Shown piece by piece: positions 35,030 through 43,565 of a DNA stretch of 64,000 nt. Below the pieces are notes generated by a model, which did no database searches, was not told the origin of the DNA, and saw only the letters and a program-made list of their open reading frames with translations. The DNA is taken from the NCBI GenBank assembly GCA_016875395.1, contig VGRF01000001.1, positions 1 through 64,000 on the forward strand, given 5' to 3'. The stretch comes from Deltaproteobacteria bacterium. GTDB taxonomy: Bacteria > Myxococcota_A > UBA9160 > UBA6930. Both the position numbers and the translations under genes were made by a program. Numbering within the stretch: position 1 is the stretch's first letter; every line of letters begins with the position of its first letter.

Positions 35030-35779
35030 TCAGCTCCGGGGCATCCAGGGCTCGCTGAAGAACCAATCGAGGGCATCGGGCTGAAAGTCCGATGGCGGCC
35101 AGTGTCGTCCCCCCTCGTCCACGACGAACGTGAGGTTGCACCCAAGCTCCTCGAGGTGCCGCTTCATCGGCAGCGCGACGTGCTCGAACGGGAACAGCTC
35201 GTCGTGGGTGCCGTAGGTCAGATAGACCGCGGGGCGCAGTGTGTCGGACTCGGCGGCGTCGGCTTCGAGGGCGAGGAAGCCGGCGGCCCAAGCCATCACC
35301 GCGCAGAACAGGCCGGGGTTCGAGAGGCCGACGCTGAGCGCGTAGCTCGCGCCGTCGGAGTAGCCGATCAGGGCCTGGCGCCCGCGATCGATCGGGTAGC
35401 GGCGGTAGACGAGGTCGTACGCGTACTCGAGGAAGTCGAGGTCAGGGCGCGGCGAGGGCTGATCGGGCTGGAGTGCGCCGCTGTCGTCGCGCATGCCGAG
35501 CGCGATCAGATCCCACGTCATGTGAAACGAGCGCGCCACCAGCACGAAGGCCTGCCGCTGCTGCGCCTCGAAGCGGTACGCGCGCATCAGCGCCTCGTCT
35601 TGGCGGCCGGCGCCGTGGAGCACGGTCAGCAGCGGGTACTTCTTCGCGGGGTCGATCTCGTCGGGCGTGAAGAGCGCGGCGCGCTGCGGGCCGCGCTCGA
35701 TCCAGACGAGGCCCGTCGGCACCTCGAAATCCACGGGCTCGGGCGGCTTGTGCGTGACGCGCAGCTTCAGGCTGTCCAT
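35030..35779 (-). CDS. Alpha/beta-hydrolase, phospholipase/carboxylesterase-like
   Basis: 249 residues. YPLLTVLHGAGRQDEALM (oxyanion hole region), nucleophile elbow IGYSDGASYALSVGL (G-x-S-x-G), acid likely in YGTHDELFPF, and terminal His in EGGRHWPPSDF. No signal peptide, so cytoplasmic. Close to the esterase/phospholipase family (DUF1749/PHB depolymerase-like). Substrate unknown. A 132-bp gap separates it from the following divergent lipoprotein gene. Confidence 0.82.
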   Translation of the reverse strand: MDSLKLRVTHKPPEPVDFEVPTGLVWIERGPQRAALFTPDEIDPAKKYPLLTVLHGAGRQDEALMRAYRFEAQQRQAFVLVARSFHMTWDLIALGMRDDSGALQPDQPSPRPDLDFLEYAYDLVYRRYPIDRGRQALIGYSDGASYALSVGLSNPGLFCAVMAWAAGFLALEADAAESDTLRPAVYLTYGTHDELFPFEHVALPMKRHLEELGCNLTFVVDEGGRHWPPSDFQPDALDWFFSEPWMPRS

Positions 35780-35911
35780 GCCGCGAATGCTGCCCCTTGC
35801 GCGCCCGATTCGCCGTAGCCGGGTTCACACCTGGGTGCGGCTCGCGAACCGCCCTTCGCCTACCGGCGCCCGGGCCAGTTCCTTAGGCTGCGCGCCTTTC
35901 CGGGGGTTCCC

Positions 35912-36912
35912 TTGCGACGACTGCTCCTCCTGGCGCTCGGCCTCGCGCTCGCGGCCTGCAGCAACTCGAAGCCCGTGAAGGCCCCGGCCCCGCCGACGCC
36001 CTCCACCCTGGACGTCGTGAACTTCTCCACCTACCTCGGGAACGACCTCGCCGACAGCGTGCGCGACATCGTGCTCGACACGGCTGCGAGCCCCAACCTC
36101 TACGTCACCGGCTCGGCGAAGTCCGCGAACCTGCTGCCCGGCAGCCCGGTCGCGGCATTCGGCGGAAACGAGGACGCCTTCGTCGCGAAGTTCGACGGCA
36201 ACGGAGCCTTGCTCTGGTGGACGTTCGTGGGCGGTCCGGGGCCCGACAGCGCGTATGCGATCGGGGTCGACGGCAACGGCGACGTCGTGATCGGCGGCGG
36301 CGCGGCCGCAGGCTTCCCGGTCACGGGCGGCGCGCTGCTGACACAGTTCCAGGGCGGCGCCGGCGCGTGCGATCCGACGCAGCTGCCGACGAACAACACC
36401 ACGGTGCCCAGCGGCGCCAGATGCGACCCGGACACCGCCAACCCCGCGCTCGATGGCTTCGTCGCAAAGCTCTCCGGTGCGAACGGCGCGCTCCAGTGGG
36501 CGACCTACTTCGGCAGCGGGCGATTCGACGTCAACGTCTACCGAGACGATCCGATGGAGCCTGCGAAGGCGTCGGGTCCGACTCCAACAACAACGTCTAC
36601 GTCACGGGCGGGACGTACTCTCCAAACCTTCCGACGACGACCGGCGCGTATCAGACGACGCGCAACGCCACGATCTCCGCGTTCGCGGCCGTGCTGAACC
36701 GCGACCTCAGCGCGCTGCGCTACGCGACCTACATCGGTGGTTCCGGCGACTCGACGGGCCGCACCGCAGCGGTGCGCGCCGAGGGTCGCTTCACGCTCGG
36801 CGGCATCTCCCAGAACGGCTGGCCGCTGCAGAACGCGACCGGCGGCGCAGTCAGCGCCGGCGACGACCACGGTGCGGTCGCCGATATCACCGTTCCGCTC
36901 GGCCCAGGCTGA
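35912..36912 (+). pseudogene. SBBP beta-propeller lipoprotein, interrupted by a frameshift
   Basis: Starts at TTG 35912 with a lipoprotein signal (LLLALGLALAAC). Frame 1 runs to about 36555 with repeats such as NLYVTGSAKSANL and ALLWWTFVGGPGPDSAYAIGVDGNGDVVIGGGA, which match the SBBP beta-propeller repeat (YVTG...FP...DAFVAK...GG). Between about 36545 and 36575 the family sequence moves to another frame, where it reads NNNVYVTGGTYSPNLPTTTGAYQTT and YATYIGGSGDSTG, ending at 36912. The original frame degenerates to an Arg-rich tail ending at 36697. So one base is missing or two are extra near GCGAAGGCG. Either a recent loss or a sequence error; a predicted secreted outer-surface protein otherwise. 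Confidence 0.75.
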
Positions 36913-37018
36913 TCGCTTCCTCGCCGCCCGCTTGTTAGGGAGAGCGCCGCCTCGGCGGCGCGTGGCGTGCGGTACGCGCAGTGGGGCAGGCTCTGCCTCG
37001 CGCGCGGGAGGCGCCGCC

Positions 37019-38332
37019 ATGAAGCTGCTCTGGTTCCATCTCATGCCCTACACGGATCTGCCGGACGACTTCCGCGAGAAGCACTCCTCGGTCTGGGTCG
37101 ACGTCGACCCCACGCTGTTCGACCCCGCCAAGGCGAACGGCATGTACAACGACTTCCTCGACGAGCTCGAGTTCGCCGCCGAAGTCGGCTTCGATGCGGT
37201 GTGCGTGAACGAGCACCACTCGAACGGCTACGGACTCATGCCGTCGCCGAACTTGATCGCCGCCACGCTCGCGCGCCGCACGCGGGACGCAGCGATCTGC
37301 GTGATGGGCAACTCGCTCGCGCTCTACAATCCGCCGACCCGCGTCGCGGAGGAGTTCGCGATGCTCGACGTGATCAGCGGCGGGCGGCTGATCGCGGGCT
37401 TCCCGGTCGGCACGCCGATGGACACTTGTTACGCCTACGGCATCAACCCGAGCCAGCTGCGCGAGCGTTACCACGAGGCGCACGACCTGGTCGTCAGGGC
37501 CTGGGCCGCCGAACAGGCGTTCACGTTTCACGGCCGATACAACCAGCTGCGCTACGTGAACCCGTGGCCGAAGCCGGTGCAGCGCCCGCACCCGCCGATC
37601 TGGATCCCGGGCGGCGCGTCGATCGAGACCTGGGATTGGTGCGGCGAGCGCGACTACGTCTACTCGTATCTCTCGTACTTCGGGTACAAGCAGGGCATCG
37701 CGACGATGCGCGGCTTCTGGGACGCGATGAAGCGCCTCGGCAAGGAGCCGAACCCGTTCCACGCCGCGTTCTTGCAGTTCGTCGGCGTGGCCGAGACGCG
37801 CGAAGAGGCGCTCGAGCTCTACGCCGAGCCCGCGCTCTACTTCTACGAGCGCTGCCTGCACGTCGACTCGCGCTGGTCGGCGCCGCCCGGCTACGCGAGC
37901 GAGGCTTCGCTGCGCGCGCGCATGAAGTCGCAGGTGGCGCTCGCCGCAGAGCGCGCGAGCGAGGGCGCGGCGAAGAAGTCGCGCACGACCTTCGAGGACA
38001 TCGTGCGCCGCGGCTACGTGATCATCGGCAGCCCCGACGAAGTGGCGGAGCAGCTGCGCGAGGTCGCGGTCGACCTGAACGTGGGCCAGCTCATGCTGCT
38101 GATGCAGTACGGCAACATGACCAAAGACCTCGCGTTCCATAACACCGAGCTGTTCGCGAAGAAGGTGGCGCCGCAGCTGCGCGGCCTGTTCGAGAACGAG
38201 TGGGAGAACCGGTGGTGGCCGCGACCGCTGCCGCTCGCTGCGCGTGCGACCGCGCGCGAGCTGCGGAGCGCGCAAGCGCCGCGCCGCGAGCCGAAGGCGA
38301 GTGAAACAAGCCCGGGAGGCGCACGCGCGTGA
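37019..38332 (+). CDS. LLM class flavin-dependent oxidoreductase
   Basis: 437 residues from ATG 37019. Bacterial luciferase-like TIM barrel: LEFAAEVGFDAVCVNEHHSNGYGLMPSPNLIAA, LALYNPPTRVAEEFAMLDVISGGRLIAGFPVGTP and PWPKPVQRPHPPIWIPGG. It uses FMN (or F420) to oxidise an unknown substrate. The tail after about residue 405 (ATARELRSAQAPRREPKASE) is low-complexity and overlaps a dispersed-repeat-like segment (38279-38304), suggesting a C-terminal extension by a repeat. GTGA overlap couples it to the next gene. Confidence 0.9.
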   Translation: MKLLWFHLMPYTDLPDDFREKHSSVWVDVDPTLFDPAKANGMYNDFLDELEFAAEVGFDAVCVNEHHSNGYGLMPSPNLIAATLARRTRDAAICVMGNSLALYNPPTRVAEEFAMLDVISGGRLIAGFPVGTPMDTCYAYGINPSQLRERYHEAHDLVVRAWAAEQAFTFHGRYNQLRYVNPWPKPVQRPHPPIWIPGGASIETWDWCGERDYVYSYLSYFGYKQGIATMRGFWDAMKRLGKEPNPFHAAFLQFVGVAETREEALELYAEPALYFYERCLHVDSRWSAPPGYASEASLRARMKSQVALAAERASEGAAKKSRTTFEDIVRRGYVIIGSPDEVAEQLREVAVDLNVGQLMLLMQYGNMTKDLAFHNTELFAKKVAPQLRGLFENEWENRWWPRPLPLAARATARELRSAQAPRREPKASETSPGGARA

Positions 38333-39114
38333 CCACGTTGCGCGAGCACAGCGTGCGGGTGAACGGCGAGAGCGTGCGCGTGTGGGAGAAGGGCGCGGGG
38401 CGAACGGTCGGCGTGCTCGCGGGCCTGCTCGGAGCGCCGCGCTGGACGCCATTTCTCGAGTCGCTCGCGCAGCGGCACCACGTGGTGGTGCCCTCGCTCC
38501 CCGGCCACGCGGGCGGCGGCGACTTCCGCAAGCTCGACGACATCGCCGACTGGGTGAGCGCCACGCTCGATTTGCTCGACGCCGCCGATCTCGAAGGCGC
38601 CGACCTCGTCGGCTTCGGACCCGGCGCGATGCTCGCGGCCGAGTGCGCCGCGTTCTCGCATCCCGTCGCAGGCAAGCTCGTGCTGTGCGCGCCGTTCGGC
38701 CTGTTCGACGCGAGCGAGCCGGTCACCGACTTCTGGGCGCGCCGCCCGAACCAGCGCGCGGCAACGTTCTCCGCGCAGCCAGCCGAGTTCGCGCGCGACG
38801 TGCTCGCGCCGCCCGCTGGCGCCGACGAGCTCGAGCACCAGATCGCGCAGACGCGCGCGCTCGAAGCCGCCGCGCGCTTGCTGTGGCCGAACTGCGACCG
38901 CGGCCTCGCGAAGCGCCTGCACCGCGTGCGCAACGACACGCTGCTCGTGTGGGGCGAGCGCGACGCGATCGTGCCCGCCAGCTACGCGAAGAAGTTTGCC
39001 GCGGGAATCACGGGCAACGCGCGGGTGCACGTCATCCCGGGCGCGGGGCACGTGCTCGATCACGACGCCCCCACGGAGCTCGCCGCGGCGATCGAGGAGT
39101 TCGTGGGCGAGTAG
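38329..39114 (+). CDS. Alpha/beta-hydrolase-fold protein lacking the usual nucleophile serine
   Basis: 261 residues from GTG 38329, overlapping the LLM gene by 4 bp. Typical fold: VPSLPGHAGGGDF, nucleophile-elbow LVGFGPGAMLAAECA, acid region LVWGERDAIVP and histidine region IPGAGHVLDHD. The elbow reads G-F-G-P-G (95-99), with Gly97 where the catalytic Ser should be. So it is probably not a classical hydrolase; some relatives act as lyases, cofactor-free oxygenases or binding proteins. Coupling to an LLM enzyme suggests a common substrate. Confidence 0.82.
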   Translation: MTTLREHSVRVNGESVRVWEKGAGRTVGVLAGLLGAPRWTPFLESLAQRHHVVVPSLPGHAGGGDFRKLDDIADWVSATLDLLDAADLEGADLVGFGPGAMLAAECAAFSHPVAGKLVLCAPFGLFDASEPVTDFWARRPNQRAATFSAQPAEFARDVLAPPAGADELEHQIAQTRALEAAARLLWPNCDRGLAKRLHRVRNDTLLVWGERDAIVPASYAKKFAAGITGNARVHVIPGAGHVLDHDAPTELAAAIEEFVGE

Positions 39115-39218
39115 CGCCGGCGTGCGTCTTTGTCCGCCTGGCTTCGTTGCTGCTCGCTCGCCGCTGCGCGCGCCTCGCCAGTCGGCCAAATCCGCGCACC
39201 GGGCGAAGCGGGCGGATC

Positions 39219-40043
39219 CTAAACGCTCAGCTCCCCGCGCAGCACCGTCACCGCGCGACCTAACAGGTGCACGCGCGCGCCGCGCGTGCGCACCCGCACG
39301 ACGCCCGTGCGCTGCGAGAGCTGCACGCCGGTGAGCTCGTCGCGCCCGAGGCGCGCGCACCAGAACGGCGCGAGCGAGCAGTGCGCCGACCCCGTGACCG
39401 GGTCTTCGTCGACGCCGGCCTTCGGTGCGAAGAAGCGTGAGGTGAAGTCGCACCCCGCGCGCTCGGCACGTGCCGTCGCGATCACGGCGTGGCCCGCCAC
39501 GTCGCGCAGCGCGCGAAAGTCCGGCTGCAGCGCGAGCAGCGCGGCCTCGCTCGGCAGCACGACGAGCCAGCTCGGTCCATCGCTCGCATTCGGGCGAGGT
39601 ACTTCGTGCACTGTCGCGTGTGCGAGACCGAGCGCCGCGAGCAGACCCGCGGGCGGCGCGCTCGATTCTGCGCGCGGTGGCAGCGCGGGGAAGTCGAGCT
39701 GGATCCACTCGCCTTCGTGCGCGGCCGTGAGCGTTCCCGAGAGGGTCGCGAAGGCGATCGGCGCGTCCGGCTTCGCGCGCCCCGTCTCCCACAGCACATG
39801 CGCGCTCGCGAGCGTCGCGTGGCCGCATAGCGGCACCTCGACTGCGGGCGTGAACCAGCGCAGGCGGAAGGCGTCGCCCTCGGGCCACAGGAACGCGGTC
39901 TCGGCGAGGTTCATCTCGGCGGCGACGGCCTGCATCCACGCGGCGTCGCGCGGCGCGCCAAGCAGGCAGACCGCCGCGGGGTTGCCGCGAAAGGGCGTGT
40001 CGGTGAACGCGTCCACTTGATGGAGAGGGATGAGCTGCGTCAT
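39219..40043 (-). CDS. PhzF family isomerase/epimerase
   Basis: 274 residues. QVDAFTDTPFRGNPAAVCLL at the start, the conserved catalytic Glu in NLAETAFL, VEVPLCGHATLASAHVL and the C-terminal GVDEDPVTGSAHCSLAPFW are all diagnostic of PhzF. The family catalyses proton-shift isomerisations; PhzF itself acts in phenazine synthesis, but no other phz gene is present, so this is likely a housekeeping or accessory member. Convergent with the hydrolase-fold gene. Confidence 0.92.
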   Translation of the reverse strand: MTQLIPLHQVDAFTDTPFRGNPAAVCLLGAPRDAAWMQAVAAEMNLAETAFLWPEGDAFRLRWFTPAVEVPLCGHATLASAHVLWETGRAKPDAPIAFATLSGTLTAAHEGEWIQLDFPALPPRAESSAPPAGLLAALGLAHATVHEVPRPNASDGPSWLVVLPSEAALLALQPDFRALRDVAGHAVIATARAERAGCDFTSRFFAPKAGVDEDPVTGSAHCSLAPFWCARLGRDELTGVQLSQRTGVVRVRTRGARVHLLGRAVTVLRGELSV

Positions 40044-40137
40044 GCCTACGAGCCTAATGCCTCGCGCGCGCGATGGGCTCGGACGCGTGGCGCAGAACGA
40101 GGCGCACTCGACCCGGACAAGCCGGGCTGCGGCCGGG

Positions 40138-40524
40138 TCACAGCCGCGCGAGCAGCTCCTTCACGCGCCGCTCGATCTCGTCGCGCACCTGGCGCACCCC
40201 CGCCTCGTCGAGATCGCGCGGGTCGCGCAGCGCCCAGTCGTCGCGGACGCGCGCGCGCACGTGCGGGCACGCATCGCCGCAGCCCATCGTGATCGCAGCG
40301 TCGAAGCTGAGATGCTCGACGGCGTCGAGGCCCTTCGACGCGTGCGCCGCGAGGTCGATGCCGCGCTCTCTCATCGCCGCGATCGCCTTCGGGTTCACGC
40401 GCCCCGCCGGCCGCGAGCCCGCGCTGTGCGCTTCGACTTCGCCGCCGCCGAGGGCGCGCGCGAACGCTTCCGCCATCTGGCTGCGATTCGAGTTCTCGAC
40501 GCACACGAACAGCACGCGCTTCAT
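40138..40524 (-). CDS. arsC: Arsenate reductase (thioredoxin-type) / LMW phosphatase family
   Basis: 128 residues from ATG 40524, with AGGTG upstream; GTG 40530 is alternative. P-loop VLFVCVENSNRSQMAEAFAR with the nucleophile Cys, SAGSRPAGRVNPKAI, and the redox cysteine region ITMGCGDACP, which carries the two additional cysteines used by the thioredoxin-coupled ArsC type. Reduces arsenate to arsenite. No arsenite efflux pump or ArsR gene is adjacent. Confidence 0.87.
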   Translation of the reverse strand: MKRVLFVCVENSNRSQMAEAFARALGGGEVEAHSAGSRPAGRVNPKAIAAMRERGIDLAAHASKGLDAVEHLSFDAAITMGCGDACPHVRARVRDDWALRDPRDLDEAGVRQVRDEIERRVKELLARL

Positions 40525-40583
40525 CTTCACCTCGCGAACGCGGCGATGTTACGGTGCCGCGCGGACGCGGAGGTGACGAGCGC

Positions 40584-40853
40584 ATGAAGCACGCGGGCCC
40601 CGCAGCGATCGCGCGCCTCGCGCCCTTGATCACGGAGCTGCGCAAGCTCGAAGCGCTGCGCGAGCCGAAGCCCGGCACGTTCTACCGCGGCTCGCAGGCG
40701 TTTCTGCACTTCCACGAGGATGCAGCGGGAGACTTCGCGGACCTGAAGGTGGCCGGCGAGTGGCAGCGCTCGCGCGCGACGACGCAGCGTGAGCGCGCGC
40801 AGTTGTTGCGGAGCGTGCGCGACGTGCTCGCTCAGAGCGAGAAGCGCTCTTAG
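40584..40853 (+). CDS. Conserved small protein of unknown function
   Basis: 89 residues from ATG 40584 (GGAGGTGACGAG upstream). It reads KHAGPAAIARLAPLITELRKL then PGTFYRGSQAFLHFHEDAAGDFADL. I recall similar short hypothetical proteins in deltaproteobacterial and actinobacterial genomes but no function. Divergent from arsC with a 59-bp spacer; soluble, no motifs for metal or nucleotide binding visible. Confidence 0.6.
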   Translation: MKHAGPAAIARLAPLITELRKLEALREPKPGTFYRGSQAFLHFHEDAAGDFADLKVAGEWQRSRATTQRERAQLLRSVRDVLAQSEKRS

Positions 40854-40943
40854 CGCAGCGCGCCGTCCGCGCCGTGAGTGAGGCCAGCGGCGCCTGCCCG
40901 CTGCTCTCGCAGCGGCGCACGAGCAAGGCGCTGCGCGCGCTAC

Positions 40944-41381
40944 TCAACCCCGAGTCTTCGCGTCCAGCAGCGCGACCAGCTTTTGCGTCGCAATCAGTCG
41001 ATAGGCCTGCTCGATCAGCCCCGCGACCACGCCCCAGTCGGGCTTCGTGTCGAGCACGATCCCGACCCAGCCGTTGTGTCCGACGTAGGGCGGGCGCCAG
41101 AAGCGCGCCGGGTCGCTCTCGATCAGCGCCTCCTGCAGGCCTGGCGGCGCCGGGATCCACACCGACGCATGCGGCGCGCCGTGGTGGTAGTTGTCGAACA
41201 TCGCGAACACCTTGCCCTTGCCCGCGAACCACGTGGGCTCGCCATGCGAGATCTTCTCCTGCGCTTCCGGCAGCGCGAGACAGAGCTTGCGCAGGCGCGC
41301 GAGCACCGGGCCGCTCGTGGTCTTCTTCTGAGCGTCAGTTGTTATGGCTGCACGCTTCGATTCGCGTTTGCGCGCCGTCAT
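40944..41381 (-). CDS. MmcQ/YjbR family DNA-binding-like protein
   Basis: 145 residues from ATG 41381. RLRKLCLALPEAQEKISHGEPTWFAGKGKVFAMFDNYHHGAPHASVWI and GHNGWVGIVLDTKPDWGVVAGLIEQAYRL match the YjbR fold (double-wing DNA-binding motif). The N-terminal 25 residues are basic. Function of the family is unclear. Stop overlaps nothing; convergent with the small gene before it. Confidence 0.83.
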   Translation of the reverse strand: MTARKRESKRAAITTDAQKKTTSGPVLARLRKLCLALPEAQEKISHGEPTWFAGKGKVFAMFDNYHHGAPHASVWIPAPPGLQEALIESDPARFWRPPYVGHNGWVGIVLDTKPDWGVVAGLIEQAYRLIATQKLVALLDAKTRG

Positions 41382-41502
41382 CGCGAGGGCTCCCGGTGCG
41401 GCCTCGTCCTCAGCGCTCGTGCCAGCTTCGGGCGCCGCTTGGCGCGAGCCTATCACCGCGAGAGCGCTCGCTGGGCTACCAAGGCCAGCGCGGAGGTGCG
41501 CG

Positions 41503-41913
41503 ATGAGTGGCGAACAGAGCGAGTCACTCGCGCGCGCATACTTCGCTGCGGTCGAGCGCGGCGATCGCGCAGCGCTGCTCGCGCTATTCGCGCCCGACCT
41601 CGTGTGGCGCGTGCCGAAGGGCGCGATCCCGCCCTACGGCGGCGAACACCGCGGCGCGCAGAAGATCGTCGAGATGATGCTCGGCGCGGTCGGCACCGCG
41701 TTCGTGCCGGGCACGCAGCGCATCGAGGTGAAGCTGCTGCTCGCGCGCGGCGACGTCGCGATGGCGGAGACGCGCATGACGGCGCAGCGCCCGAACGGCG
41801 CGCCTGGCTACGACAACGACTACGTGTTCGTGTTCGAGATGCGCGGCGGACGCATCGCCGAGATCCGCGAGCACGTCGACACGCGCTACGCCGCGAGCGT
41901 GTTCGGAGGCTGA
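41503..41913 (+). CDS. SnoaL-like / NTF2-fold protein
   Basis: 136 residues from ATG 41503. ARAYFAAVERGDRAALLALFAPDLVWRVPKG and GAPGYDNDYVFVFEMRGGRIAEIREHVDTRYAASVF are the N- and C-terminal halves of the SnoaL/limonene-epoxide-hydrolase-like cone fold. Such proteins isomerise, hydrolyse or bind small hydrophobic compounds. Its stop overlaps a short repeat-derived frame, followed by the SDR gene, so the two likely share a transcript. Confidence 0.85.
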   Translation: MSGEQSESLARAYFAAVERGDRAALLALFAPDLVWRVPKGAIPPYGGEHRGAQKIVEMMLGAVGTAFVPGTQRIEVKLLLARGDVAMAETRMTAQRPNGAPGYDNDYVFVFEMRGGRIAEIREHVDTRYAASVFGG

Positions 41914-41917
41914 TGGC

Positions 41918-41939
41918 GAGCGAAGCGCGCAGCGAGGCG
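41918..41939 (+). repeat. Dispersed repeat copy between SnoaL and SDR genes
   Basis: GAGCGAAGCGCGCAGCGAGG continues the core found at 27989. It sits in a 64-bp spacer that could itself be read as a 27-codon frame from ATG 41913 (beginning MASEARSEAAARRR), but I treat that as repeat-derived. Confidence 0.55.
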
Positions 41940-41977
41940 GCGGCGCGGCGGCGCTCGCGGGACATCGAGGAGAACGA

Positions 41978-42760
41978 GTGGCGCAGAGGTTGTTAGGAAG
42001 GGTCGCGATCGTGACGGGCGGCGCGCGCGGGCAGGGCGCGGCGGAGGCGCGGCTCTTCGTCGCCGAGGGAGCGCGCGTCGTGATCGGCGACGTGCTCGCG
42101 GCCCAAGGCGAAGCGCTCGCGAAGGAGCTCGGCGCGAGCGCCCGCTTCGTGCGCATGGACGTGAGCGAGTCCGCGGATTGGGAGGCGGCGCTCGCCGCCG
42201 CGCGCGAGCTCGGCGCGCTCACCACGCTCGTGAACAACGCGGCGATCCAGCACTACGCGCCGCTCACCGAGACGCGCACCGAGGACTACTTGCGCGTCGT
42301 ATCCGTGAACCAGCTCGGCTGCTTCCTCGGCATGCGCCACTGCGCGCCGGTGCTAGCGGCGAGCGGCGGCGGCTCGATCGTGAACGTGGCCTCGATGGAC
42401 GGCACGCGCGGCACGAACGGCATGGTCGCCTACGTGTCGAGCAAGTGGGCCGTGCGCGGGCTCACGAAGGTCGCGGCGATCGAGCTCGGGCCCGCGAAAA
42501 TTCGCGTCAACACGATCCTGCCCGGCTCGATCCTGACGCCGATGGGCAACCCGAACGACGAGGATCTCGCGACCTACAACCGCCACTTCGCCGGCTACCC
42601 GATCCCGCGCATCGGCCAGCCCGAAGAGATCGCGAAGCTCGCGCTGTTCCTCGCCTCGGACGACTCGTCGTATTGCACCGGCGCCGAGTTCCTCGCCGAC
42701 GGCGGCGCCACTGCGGGCGTGCACTACGAAGGCGTCGTCACGTCGTTTCCGCGGAGGTGA
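41978..42760 (+). CDS. Short-chain dehydrogenase/reductase (SDR)
   Basis: 260 residues from GTG 41978. Classical SDR: cofactor loop VTGGARGQGAAEARLF, VNNAAIQHY, IVNVASMDGTRG, catalytic YVSSK with the preceding Ser region, and VNTILPGSILTPM. NAD(P)-dependent alcohol or ketone oxidoreductase; relatives are often annotated as 3-alpha/20-beta-hydroxysteroid dehydrogenase-like. TTGTTAGGA lies at its 5' end (41990-41998). Followed by a 32-codon frame and an EthD gene on the same strand. Confidence 0.9.
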   Translation: MAQRLLGRVAIVTGGARGQGAAEARLFVAEGARVVIGDVLAAQGEALAKELGASARFVRMDVSESADWEAALAAARELGALTTLVNNAAIQHYAPLTETRTEDYLRVVSVNQLGCFLGMRHCAPVLAASGGGSIVNVASMDGTRGTNGMVAYVSSKWAVRGLTKVAAIELGPAKIRVNTILPGSILTPMGNPNDEDLATYNRHFAGYPIPRIGQPEEIAKLALFLASDDSSYCTGAEFLADGGATAGVHYEGVVTSFPRR

Positions 42761-42762
42761 CG

Positions 42763-42861
42763 ATGTCGCGATCGAACGCAGCTCGAGAAGCGCAGGTGAT
42801 TCAGCGCCGCGAAGCGGCGCAGATCGCGCGCAGTGAGCCGAAGGCGAACGGAGAGTCGTAG
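42763..42861 (+). CDS. Possible 32-residue peptide, probably repeat-derived
   Basis: ATG 42763 with an excellent GGAGGTGACG site right before it. The peptide (MSRSNAAREAQVIQRREAAQ...) is charged and low-complexity, and its second half overlaps a segment resembling the dispersed repeat family (42827-42852). It could keep ribosomes moving between the SDR and EthD genes. I cannot support a function. Confidence 0.25.
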   Translation: MSRSNAAREAQVIQRREAAQIARSEPKANGES

Positions 42862-42863
42862 AA

Positions 42864-43565
42864 ATGGAGAAGCTCGCGTACTTGCTGTGGAACCGAGAGG
42901 CGCAGGACGCCGACGAGCTCCGCGATCAGCTGTTAGGGAGCACCGCCGCCGAGCTGCTCGCGGCGGGAGCGCTGCGCTTGCAGGTGAACGTCGCGGACTC
43001 GGCGGTCGCGCCGGCGGCGCCGATGCGCATGATGAGCACGCGCCCGCTGCCGAGTGCGCTCGTCACGCTCGCGCTGCACACGCACCTCGATCGCAAGCCC
43101 GCGGAGAAGGCGCTCGCGAAGGTTGCGCCGCGCATCGCGGGCTACCTCGTGCTCGAGTCCGAGCCGATCGTGAACACGAAGCAGCGCGCGCGCGAGGGCG
43201 AGCGCACGCCGGGCTACTCGCAGCTCGCGCTGATCCAGCGCCCGCCGCGGCTCGACGCCGAGCATTGGCTCCAGATCTGGCAGGGCTCGCACACGACCGT
43301 CGCGAAGGAGACGCAGTCCACGTTTCGCTACGTGCAGAACCGCGTCGTGCAGACGCTCACGTACGCCGCGCCCCGCTTCGACGCGATCGTCGAGGAGTGC
43401 TTCCCCGCCGCCGCGATGACGAGCCAGCACGCGTTCTACGACGCCGTGGGCGACGACGCGAAGCTCGACGCGAATCGCAAGCGCATGCTGGAGAGCAGCG
43501 GCCGCTTCATCGACTTCGACCGCATCGACGTGATCCCGATGAGCGAGTACGTGATGCGAGGGTGA
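42864..43565 (+). CDS. EthD domain-containing protein
   Basis: 233 residues from ATG 42864. Two ferredoxin-like dimeric alpha-beta barrel halves; the second contains AEHWLQIWQGSHTTVAKETQSTFRYVQNRVVQTLT, the EthD hallmark (W-x-x-H then a Q-x-Y-x-Q-like strand). EthD proteins accompany degradative enzymes, such as the ether-cleaving P450 EthB, often without a known reaction. It lies in a run with SDR, SnoaL and phosphotransferase genes and near a P450. Confidence 0.8.
   Translation: MEKLAYLLWNREAQDADELRDQLLGSTAAELLAAGALRLQVNVADSAVAPAAPMRMMSTRPLPSALVTLALHTHLDRKPAEKALAKVAPRIAGYLVLESEPIVNTKQRAREGERTPGYSQLALIQRPPRLDAEHWLQIWQGSHTTVAKETQSTFRYVQNRVVQTLTYAAPRFDAIVEECFPAAAMTSQHAFYDAVGDDAKLDANRKRMLESSGRFIDFDRIDVIPMSEYVMRG

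Noticed and set aside
40110-40139. Terminator after arsC (GACCCGG/CCGGGTC)
   Set aside because: The stem overlaps the arsC stop codon and is short for this GC content, so it could be chance.
41913-41996. 27-codon frame between SnoaL and SDR
   Set aside because: It consists mainly of the dispersed repeat and overlaps the SDR start in another frame.
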